Shown here one piece after another: positions 1-8,659 of a DNA stretch of 44,053 nucleotides. Below the pieces are notes generated by a model. It ran no database searches, had not been told where the DNA came from, and worked only from the letters and a program-made list of their open reading frames with translations. Numbering within the stretch: the first letter of the stretch is position 1; each line of letters begins with the position of its first letter. The position numbers and the translations under genes were made by a program. Source of the stretch: an uncultured Eubacterium sp. (lineage in GTDB: Bacteria; Bacillota; Clostridia; Lachnospirales; Lachnospiraceae); the NCBI GenBank assembly GCA_910584345.1, contig CAJTZX010000034.1:1-44053 (forward strand). The letters run 5' to 3'.

Positions 1-174
1 ATCTATTCTAAGCAATTCCTGTAAAAAACAACTGAGTTTCACGGATTCAGGTAAGAGATAATTGATATCCGCATCTGCAAAGAATTTTACAAAAAATTCT
101 ATTAGTAATATAATTAAAATTGTTGCATATGATACTGAAAAAATTATTGCTAATCTTTTATATTTATCCATCAT
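1..174 (-). CDS. Small membrane protein, 3' end outside window
   Basis: Only the first 58 codons are present; the gene runs off the left edge. It starts at an ATG (a second ATG follows directly) behind a strong GAGGAGGG ribosome site at 181-188. The visible part is a short charged start (MMDKYKRLA), one hydrophobic helix over about residues 8-30, then a soluble stretch rich in Asp and Leu. It lies 28 bp downstream of the permease-like gene in the same orientation, so the two are probably co-transcribed. No family was recognised and no function is proposed. Confidence 0.6.
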   Translation of the reverse strand, partial: MMDKYKRLAIIFSVSYATILIILLIEFFVKFFADADINYLLPESVKLSCFLQELLRID

Positions 175-202
175 AATAATCCCTCCTCAATAAACACATA
201 AC

Positions 203-1693
203 TTATCTCATTTTTTTATAAGCTTTTCCTGCAAGATTTATCATACAAAGAAATATCAAAATTACATATAATAAAAAACACAAATCCAAAAATAAAATAG
301 AACTGGTCTGAGAAATTAAATATCCCGGAACAACTACAACAAACGCTAAAATCATCAATACTAAACCTTCTAATCCGTTAAATTTATAAGTAATCTTTTG
401 TTTTTTTACTATCACCTTATAAGGCAATATTGCACCAACAATTATTCCCCATATCGTGCTTAACGGAATCATTGTTCCTATGCTCCAAAGATATCCATAT
501 AAGATACTTTCTATATATGTTGTACCTGTGTTAGAAACTACTATAACCAAGAAGATATAACTCAAAAAGATGGCAATAGAAAGTATGGATGAAACCAAAC
601 AATTTACTAAAAATTTTGCAAATGCAAACTCCCTATGTTTTATACCAGTTGTTTTATATATCCAGATTGTATTTGTTTCTCGCGGTATAGAATATAAAGC
701 AATTATAAATCCTAAATATGCAAGTGCAACATAAATCCCCATTTTCATAGCTTTTATTTCAACGGTAACCGCAGAAATTATCATGATCGAGGCTGCAATA
801 ATTGTTTGTATAAATACATTCAATAATGCATACTTTTCACTTATTATCTGCACAATTTCTTTTACACAAAGTAATCGAATTTTTAAGGGTAAAAATTTTA
901 GCATGTGTTCGATCCTTAAGATTCCTATATATTTTGCACCTTTACAGGTCATCTGCTGAGATGCCAATATCTCAGACGGTCTTAATTTCACTCGATGTAA
1001 AATCCACGAATATATACACAGCAAAAAAAGGAAAAACGTCACACTTTGAAGAACTAATAATGATTTTAATACCCTGCTACCTAAAATATATGAAAATGAA
1101 GCTGCGTATATATAAGATGGTAATATATTATCAAATACCGTCCCATATAATTTTATTCCACATAACTCCAATAATGCACAGACGCTAAAGTATAAACCCA
1201 ATACACCTATTACTATTTTTACAATTTTACTTTTTTTTACTAATGAAACCAAATCAATAATGCTACTAATCAATACTAAAGAAAATATATTCAAGGTAAG
1301 CATCATTAAGCCTAAAAATATGTTTTCTATTGAATCTTTCATATATAATTTTATGCAAACAAATATAATCCCATAAGAGAAAATACTTTTTATAACTGTA
1401 TCTGCGACCAAACATTGAAAAACTTTTTTCGTTTTTTCAGGTACTTGTATTATCAACATTTCAATATTTGTTGGAAGCATCCTAAAAGAATTTTTTTCTC
1501 TTGCTATTTTAAACAAACAATATGAAAAATAAAACAAAAAGAATGCATTTATTATACTATTAGGAATTTGTACCGCATATCCTTCTCCCATGCAGAAAAA
1601 AGGAATTAACAAAACAACAAAAATGCATATGCTAAATCCTAAAATCATAAAAGGATATTTACGAATTCGATTTATAATACTTTTTAAAGTCAC
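203..1693 (-). CDS. Multispanning membrane protein, permease-like
   Basis: A 496-residue, very hydrophobic protein with roughly ten to twelve predicted membrane helices grouped in two halves joined by a basic cytoplasmic stretch (around residues 240-285). The layout resembles ABC-2-type exporter permeases that work with a separate ATPase, but no ATPase gene is visible next to it and no diagnostic motif was found, so the transport role is inference. The start used is a GTG at 1691-1693; there is no convincing ribosome site and the next Met is residue 16. The start abuts the divergent agrC start, leaving no room for a promoter between them. Its position beside agr genes suggests a link to peptide export or a peptide-regulated output. 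Confidence 0.5.
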   Translation of the reverse strand: MTLKSIINRIRKYPFMILGFSICIFVVLLIPFFCMGEGYAVQIPNSIINAFFLFYFSYCLFKIAREKNSFRMLPTNIEMLIIQVPEKTKKVFQCLVADTVIKSIFSYGIIFVCIKLYMKDSIENIFLGLMMLTLNIFSLVLISSIIDLVSLVKKSKIVKIVIGVLGLYFSVCALLELCGIKLYGTVFDNILPSYIYAASFSYILGSRVLKSLLVLQSVTFFLFLLCIYSWILHRVKLRPSEILASQQMTCKGAKYIGILRIEHMLKFLPLKIRLLCVKEIVQIISEKYALLNVFIQTIIAASIMIISAVTVEIKAMKMGIYVALAYLGFIIALYSIPRETNTIWIYKTTGIKHREFAFAKFLVNCLVSSILSIAIFLSYIFLVIVVSNTGTTYIESILYGYLWSIGTMIPLSTIWGIIVGAILPYKVIVKKQKITYKFNGLEGLVLMILAFVVVVPGYLISQTSSILFLDLCFLLYVILIFLCMINLAGKAYKKMR

Positions 1694-1695
1694 AT

Positions 1696-2883
1696 ATGCT
1701 TCTGATTGGATTTTCTCTCGGTAATATAGGGGTTGTTCTTTTAATCGTTAGTTGCTGCATATACATAGCCATAATAAACTCAAACCGCCTGACAAATATT
1801 TGCGTCTTTATTGCCGCTTACCTTTTTTGTGTACTATTTGATAATATTTATTCATTAATATTGGATACATTTATCTATCCAATAGCAAATTTACAGTCTA
1901 ATTTGACATACTATATTATTTATATTATTTCATATATTGCTCTACTTGCTTGCATTTGCCCTGTCATAGGCCGACTGCTTCATTTTTTTATTCGAAAAAT
2001 GCATACTGGTATTCCTAAACAGCTTGTATTGCTAATTGCAATAAATCTGACTGCATGTCTGCTTATTTTTCTATTTAATATAGTCATTGGAGAATATATT
2101 GGATACAGTCGTAAAATTATTACATTTAACTGCATCCTATTTACTTGTTATTTTATGATAAGCACTTTTCTAATCGTAACTATCATAAAAACACATATAG
2201 AAAAAATAAATATGGATATGAAACAGGATTCTTATAATAAATTGCAGGAATATGCCAATCAGATTGAAAGCATGTATTCCTCACTTCGATCATTTAAACA
2301 CGATTATTCAAATATTATGCTTTCTATGTCAGGATACATTGAATCTAACGATATGGAAGGTTTAAGAGAATATTTTAATAAAGAAATTCTTCCGATAAGT
2401 AAAACTATAACAAAAAATACTGCACATATCAATCAATTGATAAATATTGGAACACCAGAATTAAAAAGTATCATTTCGACTAAATTATTATACGCCCTAG
2501 AATTAAATATACATGTTGGAGTAGAAGTAGCTGATGAAATTCCAAATATTCCGATGGATACTTTAGACTTATCCCGAATTGTCGGGATCTTTCTGGATAA
2601 TGCAATAGAAGCAACATTAGAAACAGATGCCCCTTGCATTCGATTCGCAGTCATTAACTTAGAAACAGAGTATATTTTTATTACTTCAAATTCATTTCTT
2701 GATAAAGGCATTCCTTATGCAACTTTATCAAAACCAAATGTATCTACGAAAGGCACAAATCGAGGGCTTGGATTATATAACGTTCACAAAATTATTACAA
2801 AATATAGTTATGTTTTTTTAGACACAGAAATTGAAAATAACACTTTTGTGCAGCGGCTTCGAATCTCTAAATCACATATCTGA
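1696..2883 (+). CDS. agrC: AgrC-like sensor histidine kinase
   Basis: A 395-residue kinase of the AgrC/GHKL type that would sense an extracellular peptide and phosphorylate an AgrA-type regulator. About six membrane helices fill residues 1-165. The H-box reads SFKHDYSNIMLS with the phospho-acceptor His at 202. The ATPase domain shows the N-box IVGIFLDNAIEAT and a G-box RGLGLYNVHKI. The length is close to that of the family. The ATG at 1696 has no recognisable ribosome site and is preceded in frame by a stop at 1675, so the start is either weakly translated or altered by rearrangement. It converges on the agrA-like gene. Family assignment is firm; the ligand is unknown. Confidence 0.85.
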   Translation: MLLIGFSLGNIGVVLLIVSCCIYIAIINSNRLTNICVFIAAYLFCVLFDNIYSLILDTFIYPIANLQSNLTYYIIYIISYIALLACICPVIGRLLHFFIRKMHTGIPKQLVLLIAINLTACLLIFLFNIVIGEYIGYSRKIITFNCILFTCYFMISTFLIVTIIKTHIEKINMDMKQDSYNKLQEYANQIESMYSSLRSFKHDYSNIMLSMSGYIESNDMEGLREYFNKEILPISKTITKNTAHINQLINIGTPELKSIISTKLLYALELNIHVGVEVADEIPNIPMDTLDLSRIVGIFLDNAIEATLETDAPCIRFAVINLETEYIFITSNSFLDKGIPYATLSKPNVSTKGTNRGLGLYNVHKIITKYSYVFLDTEIENNTFVQRLRISKSHI

Positions 2884-2910
2884 CAATATAAACAAGGTAA
2901 TTATGTCCAA

Positions 2911-2960
2911 ACGCATCTGCTTGGAACATTTCTAAAATATGTTCTTAACAGATGCGGCGT
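2911..2960. terminator. Imperfect hairpin between convergent agrC and agrA
   Basis: Two nested inverted repeats (ACGCATCTG with CAGATGCG, and GAACAT with ATGTTC) form one long interrupted stem between the two convergent stop codons. There is no clear U-tract on either strand, so it may be a weak bidirectional terminator or an RNA-stabilising hairpin. Confidence 0.45.
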
Positions 2961-3015
2961 TCCATTTCATTGACTGTATACACTATTTAACAAATATGTT
3001 ATTCCCTTTCTGTAG

Positions 3016-3750
3016 TCACTGTATCAATTTTTTCAATCCCTTTTTTAATCTTACAGAAACAGGGCATGTCTCTCCATTATTCATATACACCATCAGCTCA
3101 TTAAAATCTACTTCTGAAATATTATCTTTGTTAATAAGATAGGATCTGTGACATCTGTAAAAACGATAATCCAGCTGCTTTTCTATATCTTTTAACTGTC
3201 CTGTAAACTCTAACACGCGTTTTTTTGCATGTAGTATAATCTTGTGAATATTGCTGGATGTTTCAAAAAATACGATATCACTGTAATCAATAGTAATCCG
3301 TTTGTCATTTTGATTGATCATAAACGTACGATTGGCAGAATTATTTAATGAAGTATATTTATTTTCAACATCTAAAAGGCATTCATGTATTTTGGACTTT
3401 ATATGTTCCGTTGTATCCTTGATAATAAAATCCAAAGCTTCAACTTTATATTGAAAAGTAAGAAAGCTCATTTCTGAATGTGAGGTAATAAAAATAATAA
3501 AACAACGAGGTTGTATTTGACGGATTCGTTGTGCAAGTGTTAATCCATTTACATCAGATTTTAAATCTATATCCAGAAAAAAAAGCCCTGTATTTGAGGC
3601 CGTCATAATTTTTCTGAGAATCTCATGCGGATCTGGTGTGGCCAAGACGATATTCATATCTAAACACTCAATCATGATTGAGTTTAATATAAATTTTTTA
3701 AAAAGATTCAGTTGCTTTTGGTTATCTTCACAGATGTAAATGTCGATCAT
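3016..3750 (-). CDS. agrA: AgrA-like LytTR response regulator
   Basis: A 244-residue regulator with an N-terminal receiver domain (phospho-acceptor Asp60 in FFLDIDL, acidic pair near residues 8-9, switch residues in IIFITSHSE) and a C-terminal LytTR DNA-binding domain from about residue 140 (FFETSSNIHKI, YRCHRSYLINKDNI). The receiver closely follows the S. aureus AgrA pattern. It should bind LytTR-type repeats when phosphorylated by the AgrC-like kinase. A GGGAG ribosome site lies about 10 bases before the ATG. The gene is divergent from agrB, so the 3751-3944 region probably holds both promoters and the regulator's own sites. Confidence 0.88.
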   Translation of the reverse strand: MIDIYICEDNQKQLNLFKKFILNSIMIECLDMNIVLATPDPHEILRKIMTASNTGLFFLDIDLKSDVNGLTLAQRIRQIQPRCFIIFITSHSEMSFLTFQYKVEALDFIIKDTTEHIKSKIHECLLDVENKYTSLNNSANRTFMINQNDKRITIDYSDIVFFETSSNIHKIILHAKKRVLEFTGQLKDIEKQLDYRFYRCHRSYLINKDNISEVDFNELMVYMNNGETCPVSVRLKKGLKKLIQ

Positions 3751-3800
3751 TTTTCATCACTCCCTTGTTTATGCTATTTTTATTATATAATACTTTTTAT

Positions 3801-3887
3801 AATAACGGAATAAAAAAAATAAGCATTATTTTATATGGAATAAACGATCTTTATATAACGAAAATTACTGAAAATCAATCGTTTATT
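3801..3887. promoter_or_regulatory. Candidate AgrA control region
   Basis: The very AT-rich divergent region between agrA and agrB holds a perfect 10-bp inverted repeat (AATAAACGAT at 3839-3848, ATCGTTTATT at 3878-3887) and three ATAACG/ATAAACG copies on the plus strand near 3803, 3841 and 3855. LytTR regulators bind paired short repeats, so these are plausible sites. The assignment rests on position and repetition only. Confidence 0.35.
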
Positions 3888-3944
3888 ATAAAAACAAAAA
3901 ATTCGCTTAGTTTTTGTTAATATTGTATGGAAGGAGATGAAGAG

Positions 3945-4514
3945 ATGGAAGTTATTGCGAATAAAATAGTCAATTATTTAGATATGGATGAACTCAATTG
4001 GAACGACCTCGATCGAATGCAAATGGTTGTTGGCCTGCAAATTATAATTCACAATATTATTATGATAAGCGCCATTCTTTTGACCGCTAAGATTAGTGGA
4101 ATATTAGGAGAATCCATCATTCTTTTAACTGCATATGGCATATTGAAAATTACGGCTGGCGGTATCCATTTTAAAAAAAGCTTTGCTTGCTTATTAGGAA
4201 CAGGATGTTTCATATTTGCCGGAGTTTGCATTTCCAGGCAACTGCATATTCATTTAGCATATATTACTTTAACATATGCAGTATGTATGATGATTATCGC
4301 AATCGTTGGTCCACAAGGAACCAAAAATAATCCAATATTAGCAGAAGACTATGAAAAGCTGAGAAAAAGAGCTGTTTTTATAACCTTTTTGTATTTCCTT
4401 ATCACACTTTTTTTTGCAATATTTTATAAAAAAACACTTTATTTATTAGTTGTTGCAGTGGTTTTTGAGACATTTTCGCTAATACCTGCATTTATAAAAA
4501 ACTGTTGTTCCTGA
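3945..4514 (+). CDS. agrB: AgrB-like peptide-processing protease
   Basis: A 189-residue integral membrane cysteine protease of the AgrB family, which cleaves and helps cyclise the AgrD pro-peptide. The signature GGIHFKKSFAC places the catalytic His75 and Cys82 seven residues apart, as in S. aureus AgrB. About five to six membrane helices follow the amphipathic start. The chosen ATG lies 8 bases after GGAG; an upstream in-frame ATG at 3927 overlaps that ribosome site and is unlikely. No agrD-like small ORF follows: a strong terminator begins 9 bp after the stop. The protein is therefore an orphan AgrB, or it acts on a peptide encoded elsewhere. Confidence 0.85.
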   Translation: MEVIANKIVNYLDMDELNWNDLDRMQMVVGLQIIIHNIIMISAILLTAKISGILGESIILLTAYGILKITAGGIHFKKSFACLLGTGCFIFAGVCISRQLHIHLAYITLTYAVCMMIIAIVGPQGTKNNPILAEDYEKLRKRAVFITFLYFLITLFFAIFYKKTLYLLVVAVVFETFSLIPAFIKNCCS

Positions 4515-4522
4515 ATTCAAAA

Positions 4523-4566
4523 AACGTTTGCATAAAAACTTTTATGCAAACGTTCTTCTTTTTTAT
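4523..4566. terminator. Strong bidirectional intrinsic terminator
   Basis: A perfect 15-bp stem (4523-4537 with 4540-4554, loop AC) is followed by a T-rich run on the plus strand (CTTCTTTTTT) and, read on the minus strand, by TTTTTT. It would end agrB transcripts from the left and serA transcripts from the right. Confidence 0.9.
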
Positions 4567-4578
4567 ATTTCTCGATAT

Positions 4579-5742
4579 CTATTTCACAATCCTGACTTTC
4601 ATAACGCCACCCATAGCCTTCATCTTGGCTACCGCTTCTTCTGTCATCGGTGTATCCAGATCAAACATGGAATATGCGTAATCGCCTTTGGATTTATTCG
4701 TCATATTTGCAATATTAATATCACACTCACCAAAGATCGAAGTAAACTTACCGATCACGCCTTTGCTGTTTTTATGCAGAACCGCTACACGGCCTTCAGT
4801 TGTACATTCTCCCATATCGCAGTTCGGGAAATTGACAGAATTGCGGATATTTCCATTTTCCAAATAATTGCGAATTTCCTGTGCCGCCATCACTGCGCAG
4901 TTGTCCTCGGATTCTTCGGTGGACGCTCCAAGATGTGGCGTAACGACACAGCCTTTTTTTCCTGCTGTCGTATTGTTTGGGAAATCGGATATATATCGTT
5001 TCAGCCTGCCCTCTGCAAGTGCGGCTACTACAGCTTCTTCATCTACGAGCAGGTCTCTTGCAAAATTTAATATGACTGCGCTAGGCTTCATCATCGCAAT
5101 CACTTCTTCATGAATCATCTTCTTTGTAGAATCTAAAAGCGGAACATGGATAGAAATATAATCACATTCACGGTAAATATCTTCCACATTGCGAACATGC
5201 TTTACATTGCGTGATAAATTCCATGCAGCATTTACAGAAATATACGGGTCATAGCCATATACATCCATATCCAGATGGGTTGCTGCATTGGCTACTCGAA
5301 TACCAATGGCGCCAAGGCCGATCACGCCTAATTTTTTGCCGGCAATCTCACATCCGGCATAAGCTTTTTTCTGTTTTTCTGTCAGTTTTGCAAGTTCCGG
5401 ATTTTCTTTTTCGGAAACAACCCAGTTAATTCCGCCGTTAATGTCACGGCTTGCCATCAGCATTCCGGCTAATACAAGTTCTTTGACGCCATTTGCATTT
5501 GCCCCTGGCGTATTAAATACGACGATGCCCTGTTCTGCACATTTGTCTAACGGGATGTTATTGACGCCTGCACCTGCGCGGGCAACGACTTCCAGGCTGT
5601 CCGGCAGTTCCATATCGTGCATGGAAGCGGAACGTACGAGCGCAGCCTGTGCGTCTTTCAAGTCCTCTACTTTTTCATATCCTTCTTCTAATACATCCAA
5701 TCCCACTTGTGCAATTGGATTTAAACATACATAACGAAACAT
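4579..5742 (-). CDS. serA: D-3-phosphoglycerate dehydrogenase
   Basis: A 387-residue cytosolic NAD-dependent enzyme that oxidises 3-phosphoglycerate, the first step of serine synthesis. The substrate domain carries AGAGVNNIP; the Rossmann motif GLGAIG lies near residue 142; the catalytic Arg is in NFARD (about residue 229) and the catalytic His in VTPHLGAS (about 270). A C-terminal ACT domain (about 315-387) suggests serine feedback. It is the short form without the extra ASB domain. The start is the ATG at 5742, 6 bases after AGAGGAAG; an in-frame ATG six codons upstream overlaps that site. It is the last gene of the serC-serA pair. Confidence 0.93.
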   Translation of the reverse strand: MFRYVCLNPIAQVGLDVLEEGYEKVEDLKDAQAALVRSASMHDMELPDSLEVVARAGAGVNNIPLDKCAEQGIVVFNTPGANANGVKELVLAGMLMASRDINGGINWVVSEKENPELAKLTEKQKKAYAGCEIAGKKLGVIGLGAIGIRVANAATHLDMDVYGYDPYISVNAAWNLSRNVKHVRNVEDIYRECDYISIHVPLLDSTKKMIHEEVIAMMKPSAVILNFARDLLVDEEAVVAALAEGRLKRYISDFPNNTTAGKKGCVVTPHLGASTEESEDNCAVMAAQEIRNYLENGNIRNSVNFPNCDMGECTTEGRVAVLHKNSKGVIGKFTSIFGECDINIANMTNKSKGDYAYSMFDLDTPMTEEAVAKMKAMGGVMKVRIVK

Positions 5743-5792
5743 GTTTTCTTCCTCTCTCATTTTTTGTTCGTAACAGCTGTACTGTTAATTGT

Positions 5793-6884
5793 TTATGAAT
5801 TTGCAGCTTCAAACTCTTTCATAAATGCCACCAGCTTTTCTACGCCTTCCTTTGGCATTGCATTATAAATAGAAGCTCTCATACCGCCGACAGTTCTGTG
5901 CCCTTTCAGATTAACTAATCCTGCCTTTGACGCCTCTTCTACAAATTTTGCATCCAAATCTTTATCACCTGTTACAAAAGGTACATTCATCAAAGAACGG
6001 TCTTTTGGCGCTACTGTGCCTTTGAACATTTTGCTCTGATCGAGAAAATCATACAAAATCTTTGCTTTTTCGATATTACGTTTTTGGATCTCTTCCAGAC
6101 CGCCCATCTTCTTTAACCATTGAAATACTTTTCCGCAAATATAAATTCCATAACAAGGCGGTGTGTTATATAAAGAATCGGCATCTGCATGTGTCTTATA
6201 TTTTAACATCGTAGGTGTGCCTTCCAATACATCGTCCCGGATTAAATCTTCACGGATAATTGCAATAACAACACCTGCCGGGCCGACATTTTTCTGAACA
6301 CCGCCAAAAATCACCCCATACTTGCTGACATCCACAGGTTCAGACAAGAAGCAGGACGATACGTCAGCTACTAATAAATGTCCCTTTGTATTTGGAAGTT
6401 CTTTATATTTTGTTCCATAGATCGTATTGTTTTCACAAATATAGACATAGTCCAAATCCTCTGGAATATCCAAATCTGAGCAATCCGGAATATAAGAAAA
6501 TGTCTGATCTTCTGAAGATGCCAATTTGATTGCTTCTCCATACAGCTGTGCTTCCTGGTATGCTTTTTTTGCCCATTGTCCGGTTACGATATATCCGGCT
6601 TTTTTATTTTTCATCAGGTTCATCGGAATCATCGCAAACTGCTGGGACGCTCCGCCCTGTAAAAATAATACTTTATAATGATCCGGTATGTTCATCAAGT
6701 CACGGATATCCTGCTCCGCTTCTTTTATAATTGTATCATATACTTTGGAACGGTGCGACATCTCCATGACTGACATGCCGCTTCCCTTGTAATCCAGCAT
6801 TTCCTCTGCCGCTTCCCGCAGTACCTCTTCCGGCAGCACTGCCGGACCTGCGGAAAAATTATATACTCTGCTCATCTTTTTCAT
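5793..6884 (-). CDS. serC: Phosphoserine aminotransferase
   Basis: A 363-residue fold-type I PLP enzyme that converts 3-phosphohydroxypyruvate plus glutamate to phosphoserine, the step after SerA. The N-terminal NFSAGPAVLP and the PLP-lysine motif GGVQKNVGPAG (Lys198) are diagnostic. AAGGAGG lies 2 bases before the first ATG and 11 before a second in-frame ATG at 6875 (MSRVYNF). The second gives the usual family N-terminus, so translation may start at 6875. It lies 50 bp upstream of serA, and no serB-like phosphatase is present in the window. Confidence 0.93.
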   Translation of the reverse strand: MKKMSRVYNFSAGPAVLPEEVLREAAEEMLDYKGSGMSVMEMSHRSKVYDTIIKEAEQDIRDLMNIPDHYKVLFLQGGASQQFAMIPMNLMKNKKAGYIVTGQWAKKAYQEAQLYGEAIKLASSEDQTFSYIPDCSDLDIPEDLDYVYICENNTIYGTKYKELPNTKGHLLVADVSSCFLSEPVDVSKYGVIFGGVQKNVGPAGVVIAIIREDLIRDDVLEGTPTMLKYKTHADADSLYNTPPCYGIYICGKVFQWLKKMGGLEEIQKRNIEKAKILYDFLDQSKMFKGTVAPKDRSLMNVPFVTGDKDLDAKFVEEASKAGLVNLKGHRTVGGMRASIYNAMPKEGVEKLVAFMKEFEAANS

Positions 6885-6926
6885 ATCCTCCTTATTCTAT
6901 ATAATATGCAATTATTTGTTATACAG

Positions 6927-8603
6927 TTATTTTTTAAGATCCTCCTGTGAAAACGCTTCACTGATCGCAGCTCCGGGTGCGACCATCGGCCATACCTTAT
7001 CATCACTGTCAATGATACAGTCCAGCACTACCGGCCCGTCCGCTGCGAGCGCCTGCTCCAAAGCGGCATCAAATTCTTCACTTGTCGTCACACGGATCCC
7101 TGTTGCTCCCATTGCCTCTGCCAGTTTAACAAAATCAACATTGTCTCGCAATACGGTAGCGGAATAACGTTCTTCATAAAACAAATCCTGCCACTGACGC
7201 ACCATGCCAAGCACATGATTATTTACAACGACTTCTATCAGCGGAAGCTTCTGGCGCACTGCTGTTGCGATTTCGTTCATATTCATTCGGAAACACCCGT
7301 CGCCCGCGATATTTATGACTGTCTTGTCTGGATTTGCCGTCTTTGCCCCAATCGCCGCACCCAGGCCGTATCCCATCGTCCCAAGACCTCCTGAAGTTAG
7401 AAAATGTCTTGGTTTTGTATATTTATAATACTGTGCCGCCCACATCTGATGCTGTCCGACCTCAGTTACAATCACTGCATCCCCGTTTGTCTTTTCATAA
7501 ATCTTTTCGATCATATAAGGTCCGCAGAGCTCCTTGGAATCATATGCTAATGGATGCTTTTTCTTTAAATCTTCTATATGCGCCAGCCATTCATCATGGT
7601 TCTGCTGCTCTAACTGCGCATTTATTTTCGTCAGTACTTCCTTAATATCCCCGATGACACTCGCTGTTACAAGAATATTTTTATTAATCTCAGCAGGATC
7701 GACGTCAAACTGTATAATGTCGGCCTGTCTGGCAAATTTCTCAGCATTTCCAATCACACGGTCACTAAAACGTACGCCCACTGCCAGCAGCAAGTCACAT
7801 TCGCTGACCCCATAATTGGATGTTTTCGTTCCATGCATCCCGAGCATTCCGGTATATTTGGAATCTGTACCGTCAAACGCACCTTTTCCCATCAAAGAAT
7901 CGCATACCGGAGCCTGCACCTTTTCGGCAAATTCCCGCAGCTCTTTCGAAGCATCGGATAAAATCACGCCGCCGCCCACAAATATGTATGGCCTTTTCGC
8001 TTCTTTGATATATCGGATCGCTTTATCAATATCTTCCTGCCGAAGCTTTTCTGTCACACGCTTCGGCATTTGGATCGTTTCCGGCGTATATTCGGTCTTA
8101 TTTGCTGTTACATCTTTTGGGATATCAACAAGTACTGGGCCAGGTCTGCCTTTTCTTGCAATTGTAAAAGCCCTGCGTAATATTTTCGCGAGATCACTGA
8201 CATCTTTTACGATAAAATTATGCTTTGTAATCGGTGTCGTAATACCTGCGATATCAATTTCCTGAAAACTGTCTTTGCCAAGCAGCGGCACATTTACATT
8301 ACAAGTAATTGCGACAAGAGGTATGGAATCCATGTAAGCCGTCGCAATTCCTGTCACCAGATTTGTTGCCCCAGGCCCGCTTGTTGCAAAACACACACCC
8401 ACTTTTCCAGTACTGCGTGCATAGCCGTCCGCCGCATGGGATGCTCCCTGTTCATGAGAAGTCAGAATATGCCTGATTTCATCTCTATGTTTATACAATT
8501 CATCATATACATTCAGGATCGCTCCACCCGGATAACCAAATACGGTGTCCACACCCTGTTCTTTCAGGCACTCAATTAAAATCTGCGCCCCTGTCAACTG
8601 CAT
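6927..8603 (-). CDS. ilvB: Acetolactate synthase, catalytic subunit
   Basis: A 558-residue ThDP-dependent enzyme that joins pyruvate with pyruvate or 2-oxobutyrate in branched-chain amino-acid synthesis. The ThDP-activating Glu lies in SHEQGASHAADGYAR near residue 50, the central FAD-type domain spans about 190-350, and the ThDP/Mg motif GDGCFRMN...NN is near residues 430-460. The length matches biosynthetic large subunits. AAGGAGG sits 8 bases before the ATG. The regulatory small subunit (ilvN/ilvH) is not beside it, nor is ilvC, so these must lie elsewhere or be replaced. Confidence 0.92.
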   Translation of the reverse strand: MQLTGAQILIECLKEQGVDTVFGYPGGAILNVYDELYKHRDEIRHILTSHEQGASHAADGYARSTGKVGVCFATSGPGATNLVTGIATAYMDSIPLVAITCNVNVPLLGKDSFQEIDIAGITTPITKHNFIVKDVSDLAKILRRAFTIARKGRPGPVLVDIPKDVTANKTEYTPETIQMPKRVTEKLRQEDIDKAIRYIKEAKRPYIFVGGGVILSDASKELREFAEKVQAPVCDSLMGKGAFDGTDSKYTGMLGMHGTKTSNYGVSECDLLLAVGVRFSDRVIGNAEKFARQADIIQFDVDPAEINKNILVTASVIGDIKEVLTKINAQLEQQNHDEWLAHIEDLKKKHPLAYDSKELCGPYMIEKIYEKTNGDAVIVTEVGQHQMWAAQYYKYTKPRHFLTSGGLGTMGYGLGAAIGAKTANPDKTVINIAGDGCFRMNMNEIATAVRQKLPLIEVVVNNHVLGMVRQWQDLFYEERYSATVLRDNVDFVKLAEAMGATGIRVTTSEEFDAALEQALAADGPVVLDCIIDSDDKVWPMVAPGAAISEAFSQEDLKK

Positions 8604-8659
8604 GTTTTCTGCCTCCTTTTATATTTTCAATGCTTTTCCATTGTTCTTTATCTATTTCA

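Noticed and set aside
2433..2711. A 92-codon open frame on the minus strand inside agrC
   Set aside because: It is antisense to a well-supported kinase domain and has no ribosome site or recognisable motif.
3927..3944. Upstream ATG of agrB at 3927
   Set aside because: Its first codons form the AAGGAG ribosome site for the ATG at 3945.
4528..5113. Plus-strand open frames of 180 and 81 codons over serA
   Set aside because: They are antisense shadows of serA with unusual composition (many His and Cys) and no ribosome site.
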